This document shows positions 32,450 through 39,979 of a stretch of 64,000 nucleotides of DNA, in pieces. The stretch comes from JAIBJN01 sp963784175 (GTDB lineage: Bacteria; Actinomycetota; Thermoleophilia; Gaiellales; Gaiellaceae). Both the position numbers and the translations under genes were made by a program. The notes beneath the pieces are model-generated. The model made no database searches and had not been told where the DNA came from. It worked only from the letters and a program-made list of their open reading frames with translations. The stretch is from NCBI GenBank assembly GCA_963784175.1, contig CAWAQJ010000014.1:248001-312000 (forward strand). The letters are read 5' to 3'. The first letter of the stretch is position 1, and every line of letters begins with the position of its first letter.

Positions 32450-33516
32450 GCACGAGAGAGCTCAACCGGACCCTGCTGGAGCGCCAGGGGTTGCTCCGGA
32501 GGGAGAAGCGGCCGGCCGCCGAGGTGATCGAGCACCTGGTCGGCCTGCAGGCGCAGGAGCCGCGCGATCCCTACGTCACGCTCTGGTCGCGCATCGAGGG
32601 CTTCCGTCCGGAGGAGCTCGAGGGCCTGATCGAGGGCCGCAAGGCGGTGCGGATGACCCTCATGCGCGGGACGATCCACCTCGTCACCGATCGCGACTGC
32701 CTCGCCCTGCGGCCGGCGATGCAGAGCGTCTGCGAGCGCATGTTCTGGGCCGGGAGTCCGTTCGGGAAGCAGCTGCGCGACGTCGACGTGGACGAGGTCG
32801 TCGCCGCCGGGCGCGCGCACCTCGCGGAGGAGCCGCTTATGCGCTCGCAGCTCAAGCCGCTCCTCGCCGAGCGCTGGCCCGACGCGGACGCGGATTCGCT
32901 CACGTACGCGGTCGCCTACCTGGTGCCGCTCGTCCAGGTGCCGCCGCGCGGGCTCTGGAGCCGTAGCGGGCGGGCCACGCTGACGACCGCGGACTCCTGG
33001 CTCGGGCGCCGGGTCAAGCACTCGTCGCAGCCGGACGACGCGGTTCGCCGCTACCTGGCCGCGTTCGGCCCGGCGAGCGTCAAGGACATCGCGACCTGGT
33101 CGGGCCTCACCGGCGTCCGCGCGATCGTGGAGCGCCTGCGCGGCGGCCTGCGGACGTTTCGCGACGAGAACGGCGTCGAACTCCTCGACGTGCCGGACGC
33201 GCCGCTGGCCGATCCCGACACTCCGGCGCCCGTGCGCTTCCTCGCGCAGTACGACAACGTGTTCCTCTCGCACGCGGACCGCTCGCGGATCGTCGACCCA
33301 GCCGAGCGGCCGCAGTTCGGCTCCTGGGACGGACGCTTCTTCCGCATCGTGCTGGTCGGCGGCTTCATTCGCGCCGTCTGGCTGCCGGAGGACGGCAACA
33401 TCGTCGTGAAGCCGGTGCGCCGTCTGTCCAAGAAGGACACGGCTGCCGTGGAGGCCGAGGGACGGCGGCTGGCCCGCTTCCTGGGCGCGGAAGACGTGCG
33501 CATACTCCCGGCGTGA
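32446..33516 (+). CDS. Winged-helix DNA-binding protein of the AlkZ/YcaQ-like family (HTH_42)
   Basis: About 350 residues. The conserved N-terminus STRELNRTLLERQGLL, VIEHLVGLQAQEPRDPYVTL and LMRGTIHLVTDRD matches the winged-helix DUF1006/HTH_42 family that includes the crosslink DNA glycosylases AlkZ and YcaQ, and the C-terminal half has FLAQYDNVFLSHADRSRI and WDGRFFRIVLVGGF. The usual AlkZ QxQ motif is seen as LQAQE. The frame has no ATG or GTG at the expected place; the first TTG (32491) would cut conserved residues, so the true start may lie at an indel just after the dehydrogenase stop. The stop overlaps the DUF72 start by 4 bp. Confidence 0.82.
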   Translation, partial: LSTRELNRTLLERQGLLRREKRPAAEVIEHLVGLQAQEPRDPYVTLWSRIEGFRPEELEGLIEGRKAVRMTLMRGTIHLVTDRDCLALRPAMQSVCERMFWAGSPFGKQLRDVDVDEVVAAGRAHLAEEPLMRSQLKPLLAERWPDADADSLTYAVAYLVPLVQVPPRGLWSRSGRATLTTADSWLGRRVKHSSQPDDAVRRYLAAFGPASVKDIATWSGLTGVRAIVERLRGGLRTFRDENGVELLDVPDAPLADPDTPAPVRFLAQYDNVFLSHADRSRIVDPAERPQFGSWDGRFFRIVLVGGFIRAVWLPEDGNIVVKPVRRLSKKDTAAVEAEGRRLARFLGAEDVRILPA

Positions 33517-34182
33517 CCGGCCGCTTGTACACGGGCGCCTCGGGCTTCTCGTACCCGTCCTGGAAGGGCGGCTTCTACCCGGCCGACGCCAAGCCGGACA
33601 CGTTTCTCTCCCACTACGCCGAGCGGGTGAACACGGTCGAGCTCAACAACACCTTCTACCGGGTGCCGGAGGAGGATCAGTTCGACCGCTGGGCCGCGCA
33701 GGTGCCCGAGGGCTTCCGCTTCGCCGTGACGATGAGCCGGCGACTGACGTCCTTCGGACGGGTGGAGGGCGTCGATGCCTTCTGCCGCATGGCGCTGCGG
33801 CTCGGCGAGCGCCTGGGCCCGCTCCGCGTGAAGGTGCCGCAGGCGCGTGACGACGGGTTCCTGCGCCTCCTCCTCGACTCGCTCGAGCCCGGCGTGCCGG
33901 TGGCGATCGACTTCCGGCACGACTCGTGGGACGCGCCCGAGGTGACCGCGCTCCTCGACGAGCGTGGCGTCGCCCGGGTGGACGCGCACGACGGCACAGC
34001 GCCCTTCCGCTACCTGCGCTTCCGCGAGCCGCCGTATGACGAGGCTGCGCTCGCCGGCCTGGCGGAGACGATCCGTCCGCTTCTCGCCGAGGGGAGCGGA
34101 CGTGTACGGCTACTTCCGCCACGAGGACGAGCCGACGGCCCCGCTCTACGCGGAGAGGCTGCGCGAGCTGGTCGGGGAGTAG
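33513..34182 (+). CDS. DUF72 (YecE-like) protein, frameshifted
   Basis: About 222 residues, a TIM-barrel family of unknown enzymatic role. Landmarks: LYTGASGFSYPSWKGGFYP, VNTVELNNTFYRVP, FRFAVTMSRRLT, VAIDFRHDSW and, after the break, VYGYFRHEDEPTAPLYAERL, which is the usual DUF72 end. The frame shifts at the G run 34091-34094; removing one G yields a continuous AEGADVYGYF. The indel is therefore probably a homopolymer error. GTG 33513 overlaps the upstream winged-helix gene (GTGA). Confidence 0.86.
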
Positions 34183-34192
34183 GCTTCGCGCG

Positions 34193-34558
34193 ATGGCAGG
34201 CCGGCCGGAAGTGATCGTTGACGTCGTCTTCGAGGACGGCCTCCTGTACCTCGCCGTCTCCAACATCGGCGACCGCCCGGCGCTCGACGTGAAGACGACC
34301 TTCAACCGCAAGCTCGTCGGGCTCGGCGGCTCGAAGGACGTCGCCGCGCTGCCGCTCTTCGCCAACATTCCCTTCCTCGCGCCGGGCAAGGAGATCAGGA
34401 CGCTGCTCGACTCGACCGCGTCGTGGTTCAGCCGCCGCGGCGCGAAGACGGTCGTCGCCCGCGTCGCCTACCGCGACGCCGAGAAGAAGGAGTACAAGGG
34501 CGCGATGACCCACGACCTCGAGATCTACCGCGAGATCGCCTACGTGAGAGGAGACTGA
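34193..34558 (+). CDS. Beta-rich protein paired with a tail-tube-like gene
   Basis: 121 residues with alternating strands (VIVDVVFEDGLLYLAVSNIGDRPALDV in part, TVVARVAYRDAEKKEYKG) that suggest an immunoglobulin- or CARDB-like sandwich. It has no signal peptide. The gene ends 2 nt before the TTG of the tail-tube gene, whose ribosome-binding site lies within its last codons, so they are one unit. No named family is recognised. It could be a chaperone, cap or baseplate-like partner of the tube protein. Confidence 0.7.
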   Translation: MAGRPEVIVDVVFEDGLLYLAVSNIGDRPALDVKTTFNRKLVGLGGSKDVAALPLFANIPFLAPGKEIRTLLDSTASWFSRRGAKTVVARVAYRDAEKKEYKGAMTHDLEIYREIAYVRGD

Positions 34559-34560
34559 CC

Positions 34561-34992
34561 TTGCCGAGACGCGATCCCTTCAAGAACTACTCGTTCGTCG
34601 TCGAGATCGACGGGATCGCCTCGTCGGCCTTCAAGAGCGTCAGCGGTCTCGCCGCCGAGGCCGAGGTGATCGAGTACCGCGAGGGCTCGGATCCCCTCAG
34701 CTCGTCGCGGAAGCTCCCCGGCCGAGTGCGGTATCCCAACGTGCGGCTGAGCCGCGGGCTCACGACCACCCGCGACCTCTGGGACTGGTGGGAGACCGTC
34801 GTGAACGGCACCGTCGACCGGCGCAACGTCGCCATCATTCTCCTCGACGACTCGCGCACGGAGGTGCTGCGCTGGTTCCTGCGCGATGCCTGGATCGCCA
34901 AGTTCGAGGCCCCTGACCTGGATGCGTCGGGCAACGAGGTCGCGATCGAGACGATCGAGCTCGCGCACGAGGGCCTCGACCTGGCCGACTAG
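34561..34992 (+). CDS. Phage-tail / contractile-injection tube-like protein (T4 gp19 family)
   Basis: 143 residues. DPFKNYSFVVEIDGI, FKSVSGLAAEAEVIEYREG and LSRGLTTTRDLWDWW, followed by RRNVAIILLDDS and FEAPDLDASGNEVAIETIEL, are the standard landmarks of the gp19-like inner-tube family found in phage tails, R-type pyocins and extracellular contractile injection systems. The start is TTG 34561 with AGAGGAG about 8 nt upstream; no ATG or GTG fits. Remarkably, no sheath, baseplate, spike or AAA+ ATPase gene lies nearby, only a 121-residue partner upstream and a 42-residue ORF downstream. Confidence 0.85.
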   Translation: MPRRDPFKNYSFVVEIDGIASSAFKSVSGLAAEAEVIEYREGSDPLSSSRKLPGRVRYPNVRLSRGLTTTRDLWDWWETVVNGTVDRRNVAIILLDDSRTEVLRWFLRDAWIAKFEAPDLDASGNEVAIETIELAHEGLDLAD

Positions 34993-35032
34993 CGCGGCGG
35001 AAGAGAACGCACAGCCACGCCGTCGTGAAGGC

Positions 35033-35161
35033 ATGGCCGAACACCCCCTCACGCGCCTCGCACAGGTCCGCGCGCGGCTCGATCGCGTCCTCGAGCCCGA
35101 GCGACGGCACAAGCTGCGGCGCGGAACATTGCGCCTCGTCGTCACAACGCGGCGCGTCTAG
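35033..35161 (+). CDS. Small basic protein after the tail-tube-like gene
   Basis: 42 residues, MAEHPLTRLAQVRARLDRVL at the start and an Arg-rich tail (RRHKLRRGTLRLVVTTRRV). ATG 35033 has GTGAAGG just upstream, and the TAG overlaps the convergent threonine ammonia-lyase stop. It may be the third member of the tube-like cluster. No family recognised; coding status is moderately supported. Confidence 0.45.
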   Translation: MAEHPLTRLAQVRARLDRVLEPERRHKLRRGTLRLVVTTRRV

Positions 35162-36345
35162 CGCACGCGCTCGACCGGATAGCCCTCGGCGTTCAGGCGC
35201 GCGAAGAGCTCGTCGCAGTGCTCCTCGTCGCGCATGACGAGGGTCAGCTCGATCTCCGTGCCCGTGACTGGCAGGTCCATGCCCTCGCGGTGGTGGTCGA
35301 CGCCGAGCACGTTGGCGCGATTCTCGGCGACGAGGGCGAGGAGCTCGGCGAGGTTTCCGGGGCGGTCGTCGACGCGGGTGCGGACGACGAGGTAGCGCCC
35401 GGCGCGCGTGAGGCCGTGGCGGAGCACCTCGATCAGCATGCTCGCGTCGATGTTGCCGCCCGAGAGGAGCGCGCAGACAGGGCCGTCACCTTCGACCTTC
35501 CCGGCGAGGAGCGCGGCGACGGATGCCGCCCCGGCGCCCTCGACCGTCAGCTTGCAGCGCTCGCTGACGAGGAGGATCGCGCCCGCGATCTCCGCGTCGG
35601 TGACAGTGACCACAGCTTCGAGCCTGCCTTTGAGGATGCCCTGCGTCAGCTCCCCGGGCTGCTTGACGTGGATGCCGTCCGCGATCGTGCTTCCCGTCGG
35701 CTCCTGACCGGCGAAGGGCGCGCAGGCGGCCGGCTGGACGCCCACGATCTTCAGCTCCGGCCGCAGCTCGGCGAGTGCGAGCGCGATGCCGGACGCGAGC
35801 CCGCCGCCGCCGATGGGGACGACGAGCGTCTCCACCTCCGGGTCGAGCTGCTCGGCCAGCTCGAGCCCGAGCGTCCCCTGGCCCGCGACCACGAGCGGGT
35901 CCTCGAAGGCGTGGACGAAGGTCTCCCCCGCCTCGACCCGTGCCTGCGCGGCCGCGGCCGCGTCGTCGAAGTTCCTTCCGGCCAGGACGACCTCGGCGCC
36001 GTAGCTCTTCGTCGCCTCGATCTTCGCCGTCGGGGCATCCTCGGGCATGAAGACGGTGGCACGGACCCCGGACTCGCGTGCCGCCCAGGCGACCGCCTGC
36101 CCGTGGTTGCCGGCACTCGCGGTGACGACGCCCGCGGCCCGCTCGGCGTCCGTCAGCTTCGAGATCCGGTTGAAGGCGCCGCGGATCTTGAACGAGCCCG
36201 TGCGCTGGAGGTTCTCCGCTTTCAGCCAGACGGTGCGGCCCGCGAGGCGGCCGAGCGTCTCCGAGGAAAGCATCGGCGTCTCGCGCGCCACGCCGACGAG
36301 GCGCGTCCGCGCTTCCTGGATGTCAGCGAGCGTTGGACCCGTCAT
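35158..36345 (-). CDS. Threonine ammonia-lyase (with ACT domain)
   Basis: 395-residue PLP enzyme making 2-oxobutanoate from threonine. Schiff-base K53 is in TGSFKIRGA; SAGNHGQAVAWAA and the phosphate loop VPIGGGGLASGIA are present. A C-terminal ACT-like domain (about 325-395: YLVVRTRVDDRPGNLAELLALV) suggests allosteric control, as in TdcB/IlvA short forms. 2-Oxobutanoate can feed isoleucine synthesis or propionyl-CoA, which suits the coupled MeaB gene (23-bp overlap). Whether it serves synthesis or degradation is unclear. Confidence 0.93.
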   Translation of the reverse strand: MTGPTLADIQEARTRLVGVARETPMLSSETLGRLAGRTVWLKAENLQRTGSFKIRGAFNRISKLTDAERAAGVVTASAGNHGQAVAWAARESGVRATVFMPEDAPTAKIEATKSYGAEVVLAGRNFDDAAAAAQARVEAGETFVHAFEDPLVVAGQGTLGLELAEQLDPEVETLVVPIGGGGLASGIALALAELRPELKIVGVQPAACAPFAGQEPTGSTIADGIHVKQPGELTQGILKGRLEAVVTVTDAEIAGAILLVSERCKLTVEGAGAASVAALLAGKVEGDGPVCALLSGGNIDASMLIEVLRHGLTRAGRYLVVRTRVDDRPGNLAELLALVAENRANVLGVDHHREGMDLPVTGTEIELTLVMRDEEHCDELFARLNAEGYPVERVR

Positions 36346-37306
36346 CCCGCACCTTGAATACCCGCTCCATGATCTCGCGCACCGCGCTCAGGGGATCCAG
36401 CTCGCGCCGCTGGACCTCGCCCAGCAGCCGACGGAGCTCCTCGTCCTCGGCCACAGCCTCCTGGAGGCGCGTCTTGGCACGCGCGCTCGCGACCGCGAAG
36501 ACCTCGCCCGCGAGATTCCGCGCGCGGCGCTCGGCGAGCGTGCCGCTCTCCTCCAGATGCGCGCGGTGCTCCTCGATCTTCTCCCAGAGCTCGCCGACGC
36601 CCTCGCCCTGCACTGCCTCGGTCAGGACGATCGGCGGCTTCCAGTCGCGCTCGGTGTCGAGCGCGAGGATCGACCGCACCTCGTTCACCATCGTCTTCGC
36701 CGCCGGGTGGTCGCGCTTGTTGACGGCGATGACGTCGGGGATCTCCATGATCCCGGCCTTGAGTGCCTGGATCGAGTCGCCCGACCCGGGCATGAGCACC
36801 AGAAGGACGGTATCGGCGATCGTGATCACCTCGACCTCGCTCTGGCCGGCGCCGACCGTCTCGAGGAAGACCAGCTCCTTGCCCGCAGCATCGAGCAGGA
36901 GCGCGGCCTGGAGCGTCGCCTCGGCCAGGCCGCCGAGGTGTCCGCGCGTTCCCATCGAGCGGATGAAGACCTCCGGGTCGAGGAAGTGGTCGGCGAGCCG
37001 AATGCGGTCTCCGAGCAGGGCGCCTTTCGTGAACGGGCTCGACGGGTCGACGGAAATGACGCCGACGCTGCGGCCGTCGCCGCGCACGCGCTTGACGAGG
37101 GCGCTGATCAGGCTCGACTTGCCGACGCCGGGTGGCCCTGTGACGCCGATCGTGTACGCGTTCCCGGTCTCGCCGTACAGCTGCTTGACGAGCTCGTAGG
37201 CGAGCGGGTCGGAGTTCTCGACGAGCGTGATCGCCCGCGCGAGGGCGCGGCGGTCACCATCGCGAACGCCCTCGGCGAGCGACTCGAGGGTCCAGCTCGT
37301 CGGCAC
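36323..37306 (-). CDS. meaB: Methylmalonyl-CoA mutase-associated GTPase MeaB
   Basis: 327-residue G3E-family GTPase that guards adenosylcobalamin loading of methylmalonyl-CoA mutase. P-loop GVTGPPGVGKSSLISAL, VISVDPSSPFTKGALLGDRIR, FIRSMGTRGHLGGLAEAT, FLETVGAGQSEVEV and base-specificity NKRD are all present. GTG 37306 shares its G with the TAG of a 12-codon ORF inside the palindromic repeat upstream. The mutase itself is not in this window, but the cobalamin adenosyltransferase at 389-967 is. Confidence 0.95.
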   Translation of the reverse strand: MPTSWTLESLAEGVRDGDRRALARAITLVENSDPLAYELVKQLYGETGNAYTIGVTGPPGVGKSSLISALVKRVRGDGRSVGVISVDPSSPFTKGALLGDRIRLADHFLDPEVFIRSMGTRGHLGGLAEATLQAALLLDAAGKELVFLETVGAGQSEVEVITIADTVLLVLMPGSGDSIQALKAGIMEIPDVIAVNKRDHPAAKTMVNEVRSILALDTERDWKPPIVLTEAVQGEGVGELWEKIEEHRAHLEESGTLAERRARNLAGEVFAVASARAKTRLQEAVAEDEELRRLLGEVQRRELDPLSAVREIMERVFKVRDDGSNAR

Positions 37307-37362
37307 TAGGAGACCTTGGCGAAATAGTGGCGGTGCTGTCCCATTCCGCCAATGCCTCCTAG
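37306..37362 (-). repeat. Short copy of palindromic repeat family 1, with a possible 12-residue leader ORF
   Basis: 57 bp bounded by CTAGGAG and CTCCTAG, with TTGGCG and CGCCAA inside, so it folds into a long hairpin. Both halves closely match the arms of 1762-1933. It fills the space between hisC and meaB: the hisC TAG is in one end and the meaB GTG touches the other. On the minus strand it also encodes AGGAGG (37355-37360), then ATG 37344 and MGQHRHYFAKVS, stopping at TAG 37306-37308 that overlaps the meaB start. The peptide is rich in His/Tyr/Phe codons, but whether it is translated is unknown. Confidence 0.6.
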
Positions 37363-38471
37363 CTGTTCGTCGCCGGCGCGGCGACGCGTCGCATCGCCTG
37401 CGCGAAGACCTCGTTCTCCTCGCGCGAGCCGACCGTGATCCGGATCGCGCCCGGGGCGCCGAACGGCCCCAGCGGGCGGACAATGACGCCCTCGCGCAGC
37501 AGCGCGTCGAACACCGGCCGGGCATCCTCGGCGACCTCCGCGAAGACGAAGTTCGCCACCGCAGGCGACGCGATGGTGAGTCCCAGGTCGGCGCAGAGCT
37601 CCACCAGGTGCGCGCGGGACTCGCCCGTCACCTTGCGACGGCGCTCGAGCTCGTCCGGATCGTCGAGGCTCGCAGCGGCCGCGTCCTGCGCCTGCTGCGT
37701 GACGTCGAAGGCATTGCGCACCTTCTTCACCGCGTCGACGACATCCTTCGGGCCGATCCCGTAGCCGACGCGGAGCCCGGCCAGCCCGTAGATCTTCGAG
37801 AACGTGCGCAGGACGAGCACGCGGCGGCCGGCCTTGAAGTGCTCCTCGATCCCATCCGGATATTCCGGCTCCTGGAGGTACTCGTAATACGCCTCGTCGA
37901 GCACCGTGAGCACGTGGTCGGGGACGCGCGCGAAGTAGGCATCGACGTCGCCGCGGCCGATCATCGTCCCCGTCGGGTTGTTGGGGTTGCAGAGATAGAC
38001 GATCTTCGTCCGCTCGGTGATCGCGGCGAGCATCCGCTCGACGTCGTAGTGGTAGTCGGTCAGCGGGACGCGGACGGGCGTTGCGCCCATCTTGATCGCG
38101 GCGAGCGGATAGCTCGCGAACGACGGCCAGCCGAAGACGACCTCGTCTCCGGGATCGAGGGCCGCGAGCGAGAGATAGGCGATGATCGCGTCGGCGCCCG
38201 CAGCCACAGCCACGTTGGACGCCTCGACGCCGTGCCGCTCCGACAGCCGCGTGACGAGCCGGTACGCGCCCCCGTCGGGATAGCGGTTCAGGTCCGGGAG
38301 CCCGCGCTCCAGTGCCTCGAGCGCCGCCGGGAAGGGCCCGAACTGCCCCTCGTTCGAGGCCAGCTTGACGACGCGGTCGAGCCCGAGCTCGCGCTGGACC
38401 TCCTCGACCGGCTTTCCCGGCTCGTAGGGGATGAGATCCGCGATCGCGGGCCTGAACAGGTCGCCGGGCAC
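37359..38471 (-). CDS. hisC: Histidinol-phosphate / aromatic aminotransferase
   Basis: 370-residue class I/II PLP aminotransferase. LASNEGQFGP, NRYPDGGAYRL, CNPNNPTGTMI, the PLP-ring Asp in VLDEAYYEY (D192) and Schiff-base K226 in TFSKIYGLAGLRVGYG identify the HisC branch. The enzyme could serve histidine, phenylalanine or tyrosine formation; no other his gene is near. GTG 38471 has TAAGGT 6 nt upstream, in a divergent promoter shared with the Lon-N gene. The TAG stop is embedded in the palindromic repeat. Confidence 0.9.
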   Translation of the reverse strand: MPGDLFRPAIADLIPYEPGKPVEEVQRELGLDRVVKLASNEGQFGPFPAALEALERGLPDLNRYPDGGAYRLVTRLSERHGVEASNVAVAAGADAIIAYLSLAALDPGDEVVFGWPSFASYPLAAIKMGATPVRVPLTDYHYDVERMLAAITERTKIVYLCNPNNPTGTMIGRGDVDAYFARVPDHVLTVLDEAYYEYLQEPEYPDGIEEHFKAGRRVLVLRTFSKIYGLAGLRVGYGIGPKDVVDAVKKVRNAFDVTQQAQDAAAASLDDPDELERRRKVTGESRAHLVELCADLGLTIASPAVANFVFAEVAEDARPVFDALLREGVIVRPLGPFGAPGAIRITVGSREENEVFAQAMRRVAAPATNS

Positions 38472-38477
38472 CCGGAA

Positions 38478-38487
38478 ACCTTAACCT
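38478..38487. promoter_or_regulatory. Overlapping divergent leaderless promoters (hisC / Lon-N gene)
   Basis: ACCTTA at 38478-38483 reads TAAGGT on the minus strand, 6 nt before GTG 38471. TAACCT at 38482-38487 on the plus strand lies 7 nt before GTG 38495. The start codons are only 23 bp apart and the two -10 boxes share the TTAA core, as in the promoter pair at 22742-22751. Confidence 0.55.
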
Positions 38488-38494
38488 GTGGCCC

Positions 38495-39106
38495 GTGGAC
38501 GAGATCGGCCTCTTCCCCCTCAACCTGGTGCTCGTTCCGGGCGAGCAGGCTCCCCTGCACATCTTCGAGCCGCGCTACCGCGAGCTGATCGGAGAGTGCC
38601 TGGACTTCGGCAACGACTTCGGCCTCCTGCTCGAGGACGACGAGGGGATGCGCGAGGTCGGCACGCGCTGCAAGGTGATCGAAGTGATCGACCGGTTCCC
38701 GGACGGCAGGCTCAACGTCGTCGTCGAGGCGACCGAGCGCTTTCAGCTCCTCGAGGTCACGGACGGGCACACGTACCGCACGGCCGAGGTCGAGACGCTG
38801 CCCGACGAGTCGGACACGCCCTTGGAGGACGAGGTGGAGGAGGTTCTCGCGGCGTACGCGCGCGTCGTGGCTGCGGCGGAGGCCGAGCTGGACGACCTCG
38901 ACCTCGACGCCGACTCGGTCGCGTACCAGATCGCCGCGCGCATCGACTTCGGCACCGAGGTCAAGCAGGGCCTGCTCGAGCTGCGCTCCGAGCGGGAGCG
39001 GGTCATCAAGCTCGCGCCGATGCTGAACCAGGCCGCCGAGGCCGTCGAGCGGGAGCGCGAGATCCGGACGCGTGCCGGCGGCAACGGCCGCGTCGAGCCG
39101 CTTTAG
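38495..39106 (+). CDS. Lon N-terminal substrate-binding domain protein
   Basis: 203 residues with only the LON-SB (PUA-like) domain: IGLFPLNLVLVPGEQAPLHIFEPRYRELI (in part), FGLLLEDDEGMREVGTRCKV, DGRLNVVVEATERFQLLEV, then a helical C-terminus. There is no AAA+ or protease domain, which is normal for this stand-alone family of uncertain role. GTG 38495 follows TAACCT by 7 nt. Probably a regulator or adaptor in protein quality control; function not established. Confidence 0.88.
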   Translation: MDEIGLFPLNLVLVPGEQAPLHIFEPRYRELIGECLDFGNDFGLLLEDDEGMREVGTRCKVIEVIDRFPDGRLNVVVEATERFQLLEVTDGHTYRTAEVETLPDESDTPLEDEVEEVLAAYARVVAAAEAELDDLDLDADSVAYQIAARIDFGTEVKQGLLELRSERERVIKLAPMLNQAAEAVEREREIRTRAGGNGRVEPL

Positions 39107-39110
39107 CCGC

Positions 39111-39479
39111 CTAGGCGGGGCGGCGAACGCCGTGAACCGGGCGGCCTGCGGCCTCCCAGGCGTAGTACGACGCGCTCGGGCCGAACGAGCGCTCGTAGGG
39201 GACGATGCGCGGGTTGCGGCCCACCTCCATCGCGCGCTGCGCGTGCCAGAGGAGGTTGGTGTCGTCGTGCTCGGCCCAGACGAGGATGAGGTGCACGGCG
39301 GTCATGAACTCGGCCACGAACGTGCACCCGGGCGCCGGGCACGGGAATGGGTCGGTACGGACGCAGAACCAGCCGGAGTGGTCCTCGTCGGTGTCGTCGA
39401 TCCAGAGCTCCTCTTCCTCCAGAAGCTCCTGCTCCTGGAAGAGGAGCGATCCTCTCCTGGGCTCGGCCGGCTCGGTCAT
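39111..39479 (-). CDS. Small protein with a C2H2-like zinc site
   Basis: 122 residues, acidic N-terminus (ELLEEEELWIDDTDEDH), then CPAPGCTFVAEFMTAVHLILVWAEHDD (quoted in part: CPAPGC ... H ... H). The Cys-X4-Cys ... His-X6-His spacing resembles one C2H2 finger. The C-terminal half has conserved-looking RIVPYERSFGPSASYYAWE. It is the last gene of a ggt-GNAT-this operon, with ATGA overlap to the acetyltransferase. No family name recognised; metal binding is inferred. Confidence 0.65.
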   Translation of the reverse strand: MTEPAEPRRGSLLFQEQELLEEEELWIDDTDEDHSGWFCVRTDPFPCPAPGCTFVAEFMTAVHLILVWAEHDDTNLLWHAQRAMEVGRNPRIVPYERSFGPSASYYAWEAAGRPVHGVRRPA

Positions 39480-39979
39480 CCGACCTGCTTCGCCATCAGG
39501 ATCGCGTCCACGAAGCCGCTGCCGCGCCGGTAGTGACGCCGGCGAAAGCCCTCGCGCTCGTAGCCAAGCTGCTCGTAGAGCGCGATCGCGGCGTGGTTGT
39601 ACGGAAAGACGTGGAGCTCGAGCTTCAAGACGCCCACCTCGCGCGCCCAGGTCTCCCCCGCCTCCATCAGCGCGCGCCCGATCCCCTGACGGCGATAGCC
39701 CTGCGCCACCATGATCCCGAGGTCGGCGATGTGCTCGCTCGCGGGGTGCGGGTCACGTGCCAGCGAGATGCGGCCGACGATTCCCTCGTCGCCCTCGGCG
39801 ACGAACACGGCCGCGTGCGGGTGGCGACGCACGGTGCGAAGGTAGCGGCGCTCCTCGGAGGGGGTCCGCCACTCCCCGTCGGTGATGAGCCAGCCTTCCT
39901 CCTCGGCGCCGACGGCGCGCGCAAGCTCGACGAGCGCGGCGGCGTCGCCCGGAGCCGCCCGCCGGACGAGGGCCGTCAC
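39476..39979 (-). CDS. GNAT-family N-acetyltransferase
   Basis: 167 residues. Acetyl-CoA binding motif A is IADLGIMVAQGYRRQGIGRALME, quoted in part as YRRQGIGRALM, followed by KLELHVFPYNHAAIALYEQLGYEREG, quoted in part as NHAAIALYEQLGYE; the end RRRHYRRGSGFVDAILMAK is also typical of this branch. Substrate could be a small molecule or protein N-terminus. GTG 39979 overlaps the ggt stop by 4 bp, so it is cotranslated. Confidence 0.9.
   Translation of the reverse strand: MTALVRRAAPGDAAALVELARAVGAEEEGWLITDGEWRTPSEERRYLRTVRRHPHAAVFVAEGDEGIVGRISLARDPHPASEHIADLGIMVAQGYRRQGIGRALMEAGETWAREVGVLKLELHVFPYNHAAIALYEQLGYEREGFRRRHYRRGSGFVDAILMAKQVG

Noticed and set aside
33513..35161. Prophage or complete contractile injection system
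   Set aside because: Only one tail-tube-like gene is present; no integrase, capsid, portal, sheath or baseplate genes.
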